In this document: positions 55,594-64,000 of the stretch, piece after piece | Layout of the letters: every line of letters starts with the position of its first letter | How positions within the stretch are numbered: position 1 is the stretch's first letter | NCBI RefSeq assembly: GCF_021502675.1 | Contig: NZ_JAKFHA010000022.1 | Location: 62,001 to 126,000, forward strand | Reading direction: 5' to 3' | Length of the DNA stretch: 64,000 nucleotides | Origin: Yinghuangia soli | GTDB lineage: Bacteria > Actinomycetota > Actinomycetes > Streptomycetales > Streptomycetaceae | Made by a program: the position numbers and the translations under genes | Notes under the pieces: generated by a model | What the model saw: only the letters and a program-made list of their open reading frames with translations | Databases searched by the model: none | Told to the model about the DNA's origin: nothing

Positions 55594-58500
55594 TTGACCA
55601 CATCAGGTTCCGGACGAGACGGCGAACCGCCCGCACGACGTCCGTCCCGGCCCCGCCGGGACGACGAGGGAGCAAACCGGCCCCGGGCCCGGGGCGGGGC
55701 CGGTGACCTCCCCCCTCCGGGACGGGACGCCGAGGACCGGACCCGCAGGCCGGCCGACGCATCCCGAGCGGACCGCGGCGAGCCCGCGGGCGAACGCCGC
55801 GGCGACGCCCCGCGCAGCCCCTTCATCCGCAGCCGAGCCGAGAACGAAGCCCGCACCCGCCGCCGCGTCCGCGGCGAGAGCCGCAGCCCGCGCCCCCGCG
55901 AAGCGGCAGCCACCGACGCCCGCGACCGCCAAGACCGCGACGATGCCCGGGGGCACCGGGACGACCCCTCGGCACGAGGCGGCGACGCCGACCGGCGCTC
56001 CGCACGCGACGGCGAACGCCGAGCGACAGGAGGACCTGGCGGCCGCAGCGGCGCCGAGGGTTCCGCGCCGCGCCACCCTGCCGACCGCCCGCGCGCTCAT
56101 GATGGGGCAGCCGCCGACGCCCGCGACCGCCGCGCCCGCGCGGACGCGCGGCGAGACCGGGACGACCGCTCTGCACCGACGGCACGTGGCGAGGACCGCT
56201 CAGCGCGCGACGCCCGCGGTTCCGTCCGCGGCGACGCGCAGGGGTCGCCGCCGCGTGGCTCAGCCGACCGCTCGCGCGCCCACGACGCGGCAGCCTCCGA
56301 GGCGCGCGAACGCCGGGACCGAGAGGACGCCCGGCGGTACCGGGACGACCCCTCAGCACGCGACGGCGAACGCCGAACGCCGGGCAGCCCAAGCGGCCGG
56401 GGCGCTGCCCAGGGGTTCTCTGCGAGTGGCTCTGCCGGGCGTTCGCGTGCGCACGATGCGGCGTCCGCCGACGCCCGCGAGCGCCGTGCCCGCGAGGGCG
56501 ACCGGCGAGACCGGGACGGTCGTTCTGCCCCCAGCGCTGATGCCGACCGCCGCTCGGCTCGCGACGGTCGCGCCCCTGACAGCGGACGCCCGGAGGGCGA
56601 GCGCCGCGCCGCGCGTGGTTCATGGCTGCGCGGCTCAGCCGACCGTTCGCGTGAGCAGGATGCGGCGTCGGCCGACGCCCGCGACCGCCGTGCCCGCGAG
56701 GGCGACCGCCGCGATCGGGACGACCGCGCAGCATCGCCGGGCGACGCCGAGCGCCGCACCGGCGGTCGTGGTGCCGCCCAGAGTTCGCCGCCGCGTGGCT
56801 CAGGCGACCGCTCGCGCGCCCACGACGCGGCGTCGGCCGACGCCCGCGACCGCGGCGACCGCGCAGCGCCGCCCGGCGACGCCGGGCGCCGCGCCACGCG
56901 CGATGGCCGCGGCCCCGGCCGCGGTGTGCCACGCGACGGCGACCGCCTCGCTGACGGTCGCGGTGCCGCCCGTGGTTTCTCGGCGGGTGGCTCTGCCGGC
57001 CGTTCGCGCGCGCAGGACGCGGCGTCGGCCGACGCCCGCGACCGCCGCGACCGCTACGACGACCGCTGGGACCGGGACGACCGCGCCGCACGGGCGGGCG
57101 ACGGCGACCGCCGCGCCGATGGTCGTGGTGCCGCCCGGGGTTTCTCGGCGGGTGGCGCTGCCGACCGTTCGCGCGCGCAGGACGCGGCGTCGGCCGATGC
57201 CCGCGACCGCCGCGACCGGGACGACCGCGCCACACCCGCCGGCGACGCCGGGGGCCGCGCTGCTCGTGACGGTCGCAGGCCCGACCGCGGGCGCCCGGAG
57301 GGCGAGCGCGGTGCTGCGCGTGGTGCATGGCTGCGTGGCTCCTCGGATCGTTCGCGCGCGCATGACGCGGCGTCAGCCGACGCCGAGCGGCGCCGGACCC
57401 GCGATGCCGGCAGTGACCCTCGCGACCGTTCGCGCCCGTCCGCCTTCGACCCGCGCGACCGGCGTCCCGAGAGCTCTGGTCCGCGGGCGGCTGCCCGCTC
57501 TCGGTTTGCGGTGGGGCCCGAGCGTGATGCCCGTGGGCGCGATGCCGCAGGCGAGCCCCGTGCGCGCCGCGTGGTGCGCGCGCCCGACGGGGCGCGGCCC
57601 CACGAGCCCCGTCAGCCGGCGGATGCCGGAGCGCGGCGGTTTGTGCGGGGGGCTGCCGATGCCCGCCCGCGGATTGCCGCGCCGCCCGCTCGCCGGGAAG
57701 TGCGCCGCGGTCCCGTGCGGGTCCGCACCCTGCGGCTCGGCGACCCCAAGCGCAGGCTCCGCTTCGGCCTCATCGGGCTCGGCGTCGTGCTCACCCTCTT
57801 CGTCGGCCGCATCGTCCAGCTCCAGGCCCTCGACGCGTCCGCCTACGCCGCCGATGCCAACAGCCTCCGCCTGCAGACCGTCCGCCTCCCCGCGGACCGC
57901 GGCGCGATAGTGGATGCCAACGGCGTCACCCTCGCGGCCTCCGTCGACGCCTACGACATCACCGCCGACCCCACCCAGGTGCAGGAGTACAACCCGACGG
58001 CCACCGCCGCCGCCCTCGCACCGATCGTCGGGGGCGACCCCGTCAAGATCGAGGAGCTGCTGCGCACCCCCAAGTCGCGCTACGTGGTGCTCGCCAAGCA
58101 GGTCGACCCGGCGGTCTGGACCAAGATCAAGCAGACCCAGAAGGCGTTCTCCGACGAGAAGCGCGACGACCTGGTCGGCATCTACGCGAGCCCGCACAGC
58201 AAGCGCGTCTACCCCGCGGGCCCGGTCGCCGCCAACCTGCTCGGCTTCGTCAATTCTGAGGACCGCGGCGCGGGCGGGCTGGAACTCGCGTTCGAGAAGA
58301 TGCTCGCCGGCCGGGACGGCAAGGTGACGTACGAGAATTCGCTCGGCCGCCAGGTCCCCACCGCCGGCAAGAAGGGCACCGACGCGGTGCCCGGGGAGAC
58401 CGTCCAGCTCACCATCGACCGCAACATCCAGTGGTACGCCGAGCAGTTGATCACCCGGAAGGTCGCCGAGGCGGCCGCCGAGAGCGGCACCGTCGTCGTG

Positions 58501-59505
58501 CAGGACGTCAAGACCGGCGAGGTGCTCGCGATGGCCACCACGCCCGGCTTCGACCCCAACAGGATCGGCGCGGCCAACCCGGCCGACATGGGCAACCGCG
58601 CGATGCAGGAGGCCTACGAGCCGGGCAGTACCGCCAAGGTCATGACCATGGCCGCGGTGATCCAGGAAGGCGTCGCCACGCCCGACACGCAGGTCGTGGT
58701 GCCCGGAGTACTGCCGCGCGCGGACCGCGTGTTCCACGACGACGTCGACCACGGCACGTGGTACCTCACGCTGAACGGCGTGCTCGCCAAGTCGAGCAAC
58801 ATCGGCACGATCCTCGCCGCCGAGAAGCTCGGCCCGAACCAGTCCGCGGCGAACGCCAAGTTGGAGGAGTACCTGCGCAAGTTCGGCGTGGGCTCCAAGA
58901 GCGGCATCGGGTTCCCGGGCGAGACCGCCGGCCTGCTGCCCGCCTCGCAGAAGTGGGACGGCGCGCAGCAGTACACGATCCCGTTCGGCCAGGGCCTGTC
59001 CCTCAACGCGCTGCAGACCACCTCGGTCTTCCAGACCATCGCCAACGGCGGCGTCCGCATCGCCCCGACGCTCGTGAAGAGCACCACCGGTCCGGACGGC
59101 AAGGTCAAGGCCGGCGCCCCGGGGCAGCGCACCGAGGTGGTCAGCCCGCAGGCGGCCCGTACCGTCGCGGACATGATGGAGTCGGTGGTCGCCGCCGACG
59201 AGGGCACCGGCAACAAGGCGCAGATCCCCGGCTACCGCGTCGCGGGCAAGACCGGCACGGCCAACCGGGTGGACCCCAAGGTCGGCGGCTACAACGGCTA
59301 CACCTCCTCTTTCATCGGATTCGCACCCGCCGACAACCCGCAGATCGTGGTGTCGGTGACCATCCAGGCACCGCAGATCGGCAAGTGGGGCGGCACCCTG
59401 TGCGCGCCGGTGTTCAAGGACGTCATGTCCTTCGCCCTGCAGACCCGCAAGATCGCGCCGGACGGCACCGCGTCGCCGCAGATCCCGGTGGAGTGGAAGC
59501 CGTGA
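55594..59505 (+). CDS. ftsI: FtsI septal penicillin-binding protein with giant N-terminal repeat extension
   Basis: 1303 aa, about twice the usual 600-680. Residues 1 to about 720 are an Arg/Asp/Ala/Gly-rich, presumably disordered cytoplasmic region with eight full and one partial repeat (107-600). The single membrane helix is 'FGLIGLGVVLTLFVGRIVQL' (about 724-743). Then comes a normal class B PBP: dimerisation region with 'LPADRGAIVDANGVTLA' and a transpeptidase with Ser1012-x-x-Lys1015 ('YEPGSTAKVM'), Ser1067-Ser-Asn1069 ('AKSSNIGT') and Lys1219-Thr-Gly1221 ('VAGKTGTANR'). It crosslinks septal peptidoglycan. The TTG at 55594 has GAGGGGAG 7 nt upstream; no stop or better start interrupts the extension. 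The extension keeps codon structure and one frame throughout. The frame overlaps murE by 4 nt at its end. Confidence 0.92.
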   Translation: MTTSGSGRDGEPPARRPSRPRRDDEGANRPRARGGAGDLPPPGRDAEDRTRRPADASRADRGEPAGERRGDAPRSPFIRSRAENEARTRRRVRGESRSPRPREAAATDARDRQDRDDARGHRDDPSARGGDADRRSARDGERRATGGPGGRSGAEGSAPRHPADRPRAHDGAAADARDRRARADARRDRDDRSAPTARGEDRSARDARGSVRGDAQGSPPRGSADRSRAHDAAASEARERRDREDARRYRDDPSARDGERRTPGSPSGRGAAQGFSASGSAGRSRAHDAASADARERRAREGDRRDRDGRSAPSADADRRSARDGRAPDSGRPEGERRAARGSWLRGSADRSREQDAASADARDRRAREGDRRDRDDRAASPGDAERRTGGRGAAQSSPPRGSGDRSRAHDAASADARDRGDRAAPPGDAGRRATRDGRGPGRGVPRDGDRLADGRGAARGFSAGGSAGRSRAQDAASADARDRRDRYDDRWDRDDRAARAGDGDRRADGRGAARGFSAGGAADRSRAQDAASADARDRRDRDDRATPAGDAGGRAARDGRRPDRGRPEGERGAARGAWLRGSSDRSRAHDAASADAERRRTRDAGSDPRDRSRPSAFDPRDRRPESSGPRAAARSRFAVGPERDARGRDAAGEPRARRVVRAPDGARPHEPRQPADAGARRFVRGAADARPRIAAPPARREVRRGPVRVRTLRLGDPKRRLRFGLIGLGVVLTLFVGRIVQLQALDASAYAADANSLRLQTVRLPADRGAIVDANGVTLAASVDAYDITADPTQVQEYNPTATAAALAPIVGGDPVKIEELLRTPKSRYVVLAKQVDPAVWTKIKQTQKAFSDEKRDDLVGIYASPHSKRVYPAGPVAANLLGFVNSEDRGAGGLELAFEKMLAGRDGKVTYENSLGRQVPTAGKKGTDAVPGETVQLTIDRNIQWYAEQLITRKVAEAAAESGTVVVQDVKTGEVLAMATTPGFDPNRIGAANPADMGNRAMQEAYEPGSTAKVMTMAAVIQEGVATPDTQVVVPGVLPRADRVFHDDVDHGTWYLTLNGVLAKSSNIGTILAAEKLGPNQSAANAKLEEYLRKFGVGSKSGIGFPGETAGLLPASQKWDGAQQYTIPFGQGLSLNALQTTSVFQTIANGGVRIAPTLVKSTTGPDGKVKAGAPGQRTEVVSPQAARTVADMMESVVAADEGTGNKAQIPGYRVAGKTGTANRVDPKVGGYNGYTSSFIGFAPADNPQIVVSVTIQAPQIGKWGGTLCAPVFKDVMSFALQTRKIAPDGTASPQIPVEWKP
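55909..57393 (+). repeat. Eight-and-a-half coding repeats of 55-68 codons in ftsI
   Basis: Each unit begins with SADARDRR-like sequence and ends with ADRSRAHDAA. Unit starts at residues 108, 175, 236, 293, 361, 416, 480, 535 and 596 give lengths of 67, 61, 57, 68, 55, 64, 55 and 61 residues. Some units share long near-identical inserts (for example 'GRPEGERRAARGSWLRGSAD' in units 4 and 8; 'DGRGAARGFSAGG' in 6 and 7), showing duplication and shuffling. All length changes are multiples of three nucleotides. Confidence 0.9.
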
Positions 59506-61250
59506 CGGGGCGCGACGCGCCGCCGTCCGGGCTGCCGAGCGTTCTTCGGCAGACCGCAAAAGCGGGTAGCCTCACGGCCGTGCCCGATCGTCTGCTGCGC
59601 CGTCCCACCCGTGTACGCCCTCGGCCGCTGTCCGGCCTGTACGCCCTGCTGGGGCTGCCCGCAGCGGCGGCGCCGGCGGCCGGACCGCCCGGTGTGCCGT
59701 CCGGCGAGCTGTCCGGTGTGACGCATGATTCGCGTGCGGTCAGGCCGGGCGACCTGTACGCCGCGCTGCCCGGCTCGCGCGCGCACGGTGCGGACTTCGC
59801 TGCGCAAGCCGCCGAGCTCGGCGCGGCCGCGGTGCTGACCGATCCGGATGGCGCCGGGCGCGCCGCCGCGACCGGGCTGCCGGTGCTCGTGGTCGACGAC
59901 CCGCGCGGCCGGCTGGGCGAGGTGGCGGCCTGGGTCTACGGCCGTCCGGGCGATGCGCTGCTCCTCTTCGGTGTGACCGGCACCAACGGCAAGACCACCA
60001 CCGCCTATCTGCTCGACGGCGGGCTGCGCGCGACCGGCCACGTGACGGGTCTGGTCGGCACCGTCGAGACGCGCGTCGGGGACCGGGTCGAGCCCAGTGC
60101 CATGACCACGCCGGAAGCCACCGATCTGCAGGCGCTGTTCGCGGTGATGGCCGAACACGGCGTCACCGCCGCGTCGATGGAGGTGTCCAGCCACGCGCTC
60201 GCGCTGGGCCGCGTGGACGGCACGGTGTTCGACGTCGCGCTGTTCACCAACCTGACGCAGGACCACCTGGACTTCCACGGCACGATGGAGGAGTACTACC
60301 GGGCCAAGGCCGACCTGTTCACCGCGCGGCGCGCCCGCGCGGGCGTGGTCGACGTGGACGACCCGTACGGCCGCCGCCTCGCCGGCGAGGCGGGCATCCC
60401 GGTCGCGACCGTCTCCCCGTCCGGTGCCGCGGACGCCGACTGGCGCGTCGAGGACGTCGAACTGGGGCCGGACGGCAGCCGGTTCCGCCTGGTCGGGCCG
60501 GACGGCGCGAAGGCCGACGCCGCGGTGCGGCTGCCCGGCCCGTACAACGTCGCCAACGCCGCGCTCGCCATCGTCGCGCAGGTCACCGCGGGACTCCCGC
60601 TGGACGGCGCGGCGGCCGGCGTCGCCGCGGTGCCCGGCGTACCGGGCCGTATGGAACGCATCGACGAGGGCGCCCCGTTCACCACCGTCGTCGACTTCGC
60701 GCACACCCCGGACGCCGTCGAGACGGCGCTGCACGCGCTGCGCGAGGTCACCGCCAACCGCCTGTTCGTGGTGCTCGGCTGCGGCGGCGACCGGGACCGC
60801 ACCAAACGCCCGCTGATGGGCGCGGCCGCCGTGCGCCTGGCCGATGTGGTGGTGCTGACCAGCGACAACCCGCGTTCCGAGGACCCGGCCGCGATCCTCG
60901 ACGAGATGCTCGCCGGAGCCCGCGAGGTGCCCGCGCCGCACGGCGAACTGGTCGTCGAACCGGACCGTGCTGCGGCCATCGCGTGGGCCGTGGACCACGC
61001 CGGTCCAGGCGATGTCGTGGTGGTCGCGGGCAAGGGCCACGAGCAGGGCCAGAAGATCGGCGCCGAGGTCCGGCCGTTCGACGACCGCGTCGAGGTCCGC
61101 GCCGCGTTGCGGCGGCGTCTCGGTATCGCGACGACCGGGCACCCGACCCCCGGGGCGCCCGACTCCGGCGCCGGGGACGGTGGGAGGATCGACCCCGCCG
61201 CCCCGACCACCGACCCTGCGGCGCACGCCGCCGCGGGCGGCCGGTCATGA
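59502..61250 (+). CDS. murE: UDP-MurNAc-L-Ala-D-Glu:diaminopimelate ligase
   Basis: 582 aa. ATP loop 'FGVTGTNGKTTTAYLL' near residue 155; 'EVSSHALALGRVDG', 'FTNLTQDHLDFHGTMEEYY' and 'DFAHTPDAVETAL'; and 'TSDNPRSEDPAAI' near 455, whose DNPR motif is the signature for diaminopimelate rather than lysine as the third stem-peptide residue. This fits the LL- or meso-DAP wall of actinobacteria. The GTG at 59502 overlaps the ftsI stop by 4 nt and has GGAG upstream; a GTG at 59580 lies closer to the conserved region and follows a TAGCCT element, so it could be a second start. An Ala/Pro/Gly-rich tail of about 35 residues follows the ligase. Confidence 0.94.
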   Translation: MTGRDAPPSGLPSVLRQTAKAGSLTAVPDRLLRRPTRVRPRPLSGLYALLGLPAAAAPAAGPPGVPSGELSGVTHDSRAVRPGDLYAALPGSRAHGADFAAQAAELGAAAVLTDPDGAGRAAATGLPVLVVDDPRGRLGEVAAWVYGRPGDALLLFGVTGTNGKTTTAYLLDGGLRATGHVTGLVGTVETRVGDRVEPSAMTTPEATDLQALFAVMAEHGVTAASMEVSSHALALGRVDGTVFDVALFTNLTQDHLDFHGTMEEYYRAKADLFTARRARAGVVDVDDPYGRRLAGEAGIPVATVSPSGAADADWRVEDVELGPDGSRFRLVGPDGAKADAAVRLPGPYNVANAALAIVAQVTAGLPLDGAAAGVAAVPGVPGRMERIDEGAPFTTVVDFAHTPDAVETALHALREVTANRLFVVLGCGGDRDRTKRPLMGAAAVRLADVVVLTSDNPRSEDPAAILDEMLAGAREVPAPHGELVVEPDRAAAIAWAVDHAGPGDVVVVAGKGHEQGQKIGAEVRPFDDRVEVRAALRRRLGIATTGHPTPGAPDSGAGDGGRIDPAAPTTDPAAHAAAGGRS

Positions 61251-61312
61251 CCGCCCTCTCCGGGGCCCTTGCCGCCCGCTTCCGCGCCGTGCCGCCGTCC
61301 GAGGAGACCTGA
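61247..61312 (+). CDS. Tiny ORF between murE and murF
   Basis: 21 codons: MTALSGALAARFRAVPPSEE then T and TGA. The ATG overlaps the murE stop codon (ATGA), and the stop lies 3 nt before the murF GTG. The murF ribosome site GAGGAG lies inside it. It may be a translational bridge that couples murE to murF rather than a functional peptide. No homology is recognised. Confidence 0.35.
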   Translation: MTALSGALAARFRAVPPSEET

Positions 61313-61314
61313 CA

Positions 61315-62751
61315 GTGATTCCCACGACACTCGCCGATGCCGCCCAGGCCGTCGGCGGGCGGCTTTCCGGGGGCGCAGACCCCGCGGCGCAGATCACCTC
61401 CGAGGTGGTCGTCGACTCCCGCAAGGTCACGCCGGGCGCGCTGTTCGTGGCGGTCGTCGGCGAGCGCGTCGACGGGCACGACTACGCCGAGGGCGCGATG
61501 CGCGACGGCGCGGTCGCGGTGCTGGCCACGCGCGAGACCGGCACGCCCGCGATCATCGTCGACGACGTGGTCGCGGCACTCGGCCGGCTGGCCCGCGCGG
61601 TCACCGACCGGCTCACCGGCACCACCGTGGTGGGCGTCACCGGCTCGTCCGGCAAGACCAGCACCAAGGACCTGATCGCGCAGGTCGTCGCGCACGCCGG
61701 CGCGACCATCGCGACGCCCGGCTCGCTCAACAACGAGATCGGGATGCCGCTCACCGCCCTGTCCGCCGATCTGACGACCCGTCACCTCGTGCTGGAGATG
61801 GGTGCACGCGGCATCGGGCACATCACCTACCTGTGCGGCATCGTCCCGCCGCGCATCGGCGTGGTCCTCAACGTCGGCACCGCGCACGTGGGCGAGTTCG
61901 GCGGCCGCGAGGCCATCGCCAAGGCGAAGGGCGAGCTGGTCGAGGCGCTCCCCGAGGACGGCGTCGCGGTACTCAACGCCGACGACCCCCTCGTCCGGGC
62001 GATGGCCGAACGCACCCGCGCCCGCGTGGTGTTCTTCGGTGAAGGGGCGAGTGCGGACATCCATGCCGAAGACGTACGTCTCGACGACGCCGGACGCGCC
62101 TCCTTCACCCTTCGCACACCGGACGGCGATGCACCGGTGATCTTGCGCCTGTACGGTGAGCACCACGTGTCCAACGCACTCGCCTGCGCGGCGGTGGCGC
62201 GCGAGCTGGGGATGGGTGCCGACGCGATCGCGGCCGCGCTGGGGGAGGCCGGCACGCTGTCGCGCTGGCGCATGGAAGTGACCGAGCGCGCCGACGGCGT
62301 GACCGTGGTCAACGATGCGTACAACGCCAATCCCGAGTCCATGCGCGCCGCACTCAAGGCGCTGGCCGCGATGGCACACGGCCGCCGTACCTGGGCGGTG
62401 CTGGGCGAGATGCGGGAACTGGGGGACGCCGCGCTGACCGAGCACGACGCGGTCGGCAGGCTCGCCGTGCGGCTGAACATCGGCCGCCTGGTGGCGGTAG
62501 GGGGCAGGGAGGCCGCGTGGATGGACATTGCGGCGAAGAACGAGGGTTCTTGGGGTGAGGAGTCGGTGTTGGTACCCGACACGCAGGCGGCCGTCGACCT
62601 GCTGCGGTCCGAACTTCGCGCGGGCGACATCGTCCTGGTGAAGGCTTCGCGCGGGGCGGCCCTGGAGCGGGTCGCTCTGGCGCTCCTCGAGGACGAGGGC
62701 CAGAGTGAGACTTCCGGTGCCGCCGCGGCCGCCGGGGAGGTGCGCCGGTGA
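61315..62751 (+). CDS. murF: UDP-MurNAc-tripeptide:D-Ala-D-Ala ligase
   Basis: 478 aa. It adds D-Ala-D-Ala to the stem peptide. ATP loop '[20 protein letters not shown]' near residue 107; '[16 protein letters not shown]', '[19 protein letters not shown]' and '[20 protein letters not shown]'; '[20 protein letters not shown]' is the classic MurF motif. The GTG at 61315 has GAGGAG 8 nt upstream. It is separated from murE by the tiny ORF, and its stop overlaps the mraY GTG by 4 nt. The last 15 residues are Ala/Gly-rich. Confidence 0.95.
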   Translation: MIPTTLADAAQAVGGRLSGGADPAAQITSEVVVDSRKVTPGALFVAVVGERVDGHDYAEGAMRDGAVAVLATRETGTPAIIVDDVVAALGRLARAVTDRLTGTTVVGVTGSSGKTSTKDLIAQVVAHAGATIATPGSLNNEIGMPLTALSADLTTRHLVLEMGARGIGHITYLCGIVPPRIGVVLNVGTAHVGEFGGREAIAKAKGELVEALPEDGVAVLNADDPLVRAMAERTRARVVFFGEGASADIHAEDVRLDDAGRASFTLRTPDGDAPVILRLYGEHHVSNALACAAVARELGMGADAIAAALGEAGTLSRWRMEVTERADGVTVVNDAYNANPESMRAALKALAAMAHGRRTWAVLGEMRELGDAALTEHDAVGRLAVRLNIGRLVAVGGREAAWMDIAAKNEGSWGEESVLVPDTQAAVDLLRSELRAGDIVLVKASRGAALERVALALLEDEGQSETSGAAAAAGEVRR

Positions 62752-63812
62752 GGGCGGTTCTGCTCTCCGGTGGAATCGCCCTGGTGCTGTCGCTCATCGG
62801 CACACCGCTCGCGATCCGCATCCTGGTCAAGCGCGGCTACGGCCAGCTGATCCGGGACGACGGCCCGCAGGGCCACCACAGCAAGCGCGGCACCCCCACG
62901 ATGGGCGGTGCGGTCATCATCCTGGCCGCGCTGCTCGGGTACGCGGGTGCCAAGGCGCTCACGCTGGAGAAGCCGAGCGCATCGGCGATCCTCGTGCTGT
63001 ACCTGATGGCCGGCCTCGGACTCGTCGGCTTCGTCGACGACTTCATCAAGATCGTCAAGCAGCGCAGCCTCGGCCTGCGCGCCAAGGCGAAGCTGGCCGG
63101 CCAGTCGTTCGTGGGCATCTCGTTCGCGATCCTGGCGCTGCAGTTCCCGAACAGCCGGGACATCACGCCCGCGTCGACGCATCTGTCGTTCGTGACCGAC
63201 ACCGCGCTCAATCTGACCCCGGTGTTCTTCGTGATCTGGGCGTACATCCTGATCGCGGGCCACTCCAACGGCGTCAACCTCACCGACGGCCTCGACGGCC
63301 TGGCCACCGGCGCCTCGGTGATCGTCTTCGGTGCCTACACGTTCATCGGCGTGTGGCAGCACGGCCAGAGCTGCGCGTACGTGGGCTCGGCGAGTTCCGC
63401 GTGCTACGACGTGCGCGACCCGCTCGACCTCGCGATCGTGGCCGCCGCGATGATGGGCTCCTGCTTCGGCTTCCTGTGGTGGAACACCTCGCCCGCGAAG
63501 ATCTTCATGGGCGACACCGGCTCGCTCGCGCTCGGCGGCGCGCTGGCCGGTCTGGCGATCTGCACCCAGACCGAGCTGCTCTCCGCCCTGCTCGGCGGCC
63601 TGTTCCTGATCATCTCGCTGTCCGTCATCATCCAGGTCGGCTTCTTCAAGATGACCGGCAAACGGGTGTTCCGGATGGCCCCGCTGCAACACCACTTCGA
63701 GCTCAAGGGCTGGCCCGAAGTCCTCATCGTGGTGCGCTTCTGGATCATCGCCGGGCTCTGCGTGATCCTCGGCATCGGCATCTTCTACGCAGGCTGGGTG
63801 ACCGGCAAGTGA
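62748..63812 (+). CDS. mraY: Phospho-MurNAc-pentapeptide translocase
   Basis: 354 aa, an integral membrane enzyme with about ten helices that transfers phospho-MurNAc-pentapeptide to undecaprenyl phosphate, forming lipid I. Signatures: '[20 protein letters not shown]', the catalytic '[20 protein letters not shown]', '[15 protein letters not shown]', '[18 protein letters not shown]' and '[20 protein letters not shown]'. The GTG at 62748 overlaps the murF stop by 4 nt and has GGGGAGG upstream. Its stop in turn overlaps the GTG of murD by 4 nt. Confidence 0.97.
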   Translation: MRAVLLSGGIALVLSLIGTPLAIRILVKRGYGQLIRDDGPQGHHSKRGTPTMGGAVIILAALLGYAGAKALTLEKPSASAILVLYLMAGLGLVGFVDDFIKIVKQRSLGLRAKAKLAGQSFVGISFAILALQFPNSRDITPASTHLSFVTDTALNLTPVFFVIWAYILIAGHSNGVNLTDGLDGLATGASVIVFGAYTFIGVWQHGQSCAYVGSASSACYDVRDPLDLAIVAAAMMGSCFGFLWWNTSPAKIFMGDTGSLALGGALAGLAICTQTELLSALLGGLFLIISLSVIIQVGFFKMTGKRVFRMAPLQHHFELKGWPEVLIVVRFWIIAGLCVILGIGIFYAGWVTGK

Positions 63813-64000
63813 CGCACGACCTCGACGGGTTCACCCACCTCGACGCGCCCTGGGACAAGCTGTACGCGTGCGTCGCGGGCACCGGGATCACCGGTGCCTC
63901 GCTGGTACGCGGCCTGCGCGGCCTCGGCACCCGCGTCGTGGCGGTGGACGGGGCGGACGACGACAAGGCACGCGAGCGTGCCGCCGCCCTCGAAGCCCTC
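63809..64000 (+). CDS. murD: MurD, N-terminal part (runs off the right edge)
   Basis: 64 codons from the GTG at 63809, which overlaps the mraY stop by 4 nt. The Rossmann-like N-terminal domain is visible: '[20 protein letters not shown]' and '[12 protein letters not shown]'. UDP-MurNAc-L-Ala:D-Glu ligase is expected here by dcw gene order (mraY-murD-ftsW), and the fold agrees. The ligase core is outside the window. Confidence 0.88.
   Translation, partial: MTHDLDGFTHLDAPWDKLYACVAGTGITGASLVRGLRGLGTRVVAVDGADDDKARERAAALEAL

Noticed and set aside
55823-57328. Long minus-strand and other-phase open frames over the ftsI repeats
   Set aside because: Repetitive GC-rich DNA leaves all frames open. 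Only the plus frame from 55594 joins the PBP domain and has sensible composition.

Overview
The window is GC-rich (roughly 70 % or more) DNA from a high-GC actinobacterium, most likely Streptomycetaceae or a close relative. The signs are strong third-position G/C bias, many GTG and some TTG starts, 4-nt ATGA/GTGA/TTGA gene overlaps, a PASTA Ser/Thr kinase, an actinobacterial LexA box, a DmdR/IdeR-type iron box and a dcw cluster in actinobacterial order. The general gene order resembles, from memory and unchecked, the part of Streptomyces chromosomes running from the dcw cluster to pfkA.

Left part (1-13.4 kb): a truncated lipoprotein, an orphan LuxR response regulator, glycerol kinase, a phosphofructokinase with the residue pair of pyrophosphate-dependent enzymes, a divergent TetR/SRPBCC pair around a perfect palindrome, a fused TrpE-TrpG anthranilate synthase behind a three-Trp leader peptide and attenuator, class II DAHP synthase, threonine aldolase, a lipoprotein polysaccharide deacetylase, and an iron-storage pair (bacterioferritin and its ferredoxin) with an iron box.

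Middle (13.4-37.3 kb): a PknL-type PASTA kinase, a thiO-thiS-thiG operon behind a TPP riboswitch, a ferredoxin reductase, an Rv2175c-type DNA-binding protein coupled to thiE, a secreted guanyl-specific RNase with its barstar, polyprenyl synthase, metF, repeat-bearing membrane proteins, a CrtI-like oxidoreductase with an M1 peptidase, a P450/TetR pair, a saccharopine-dehydrogenase-like protein, an NCS1 permease with a low-complexity tail, and a region of homopolymer and G-rich DNA around a small gene, a DUF4126 protein and an ArsC-like reductase.

Right part (37.3-64 kb): a probable SOS-controlled mutagenesis operon (DUF6504, HEPN-like protein, DnaE2, methyltransferase, DinB) behind a perfect LexA box; DUF3040; an unassigned 826-aa multidomain protein; a MoxR-DUF58-transglutaminase operon; and the start of the dcw cluster: mraZ (with its own MraZ box), rsmH, ftsL, ftsI, murE, a tiny ORF, murF, mraY and the beginning of murD. 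The most striking feature is ftsI: it encodes about 720 residues of Arg/Asp/Ala-rich sequence, including eight full repeats, before the membrane anchor of an otherwise normal penicillin-binding protein.

No rRNA, tRNA, CRISPR array, transposase or integrase was seen. All coordinates and starts come from reading the sequence; family names come from motif recognition, not database searches.
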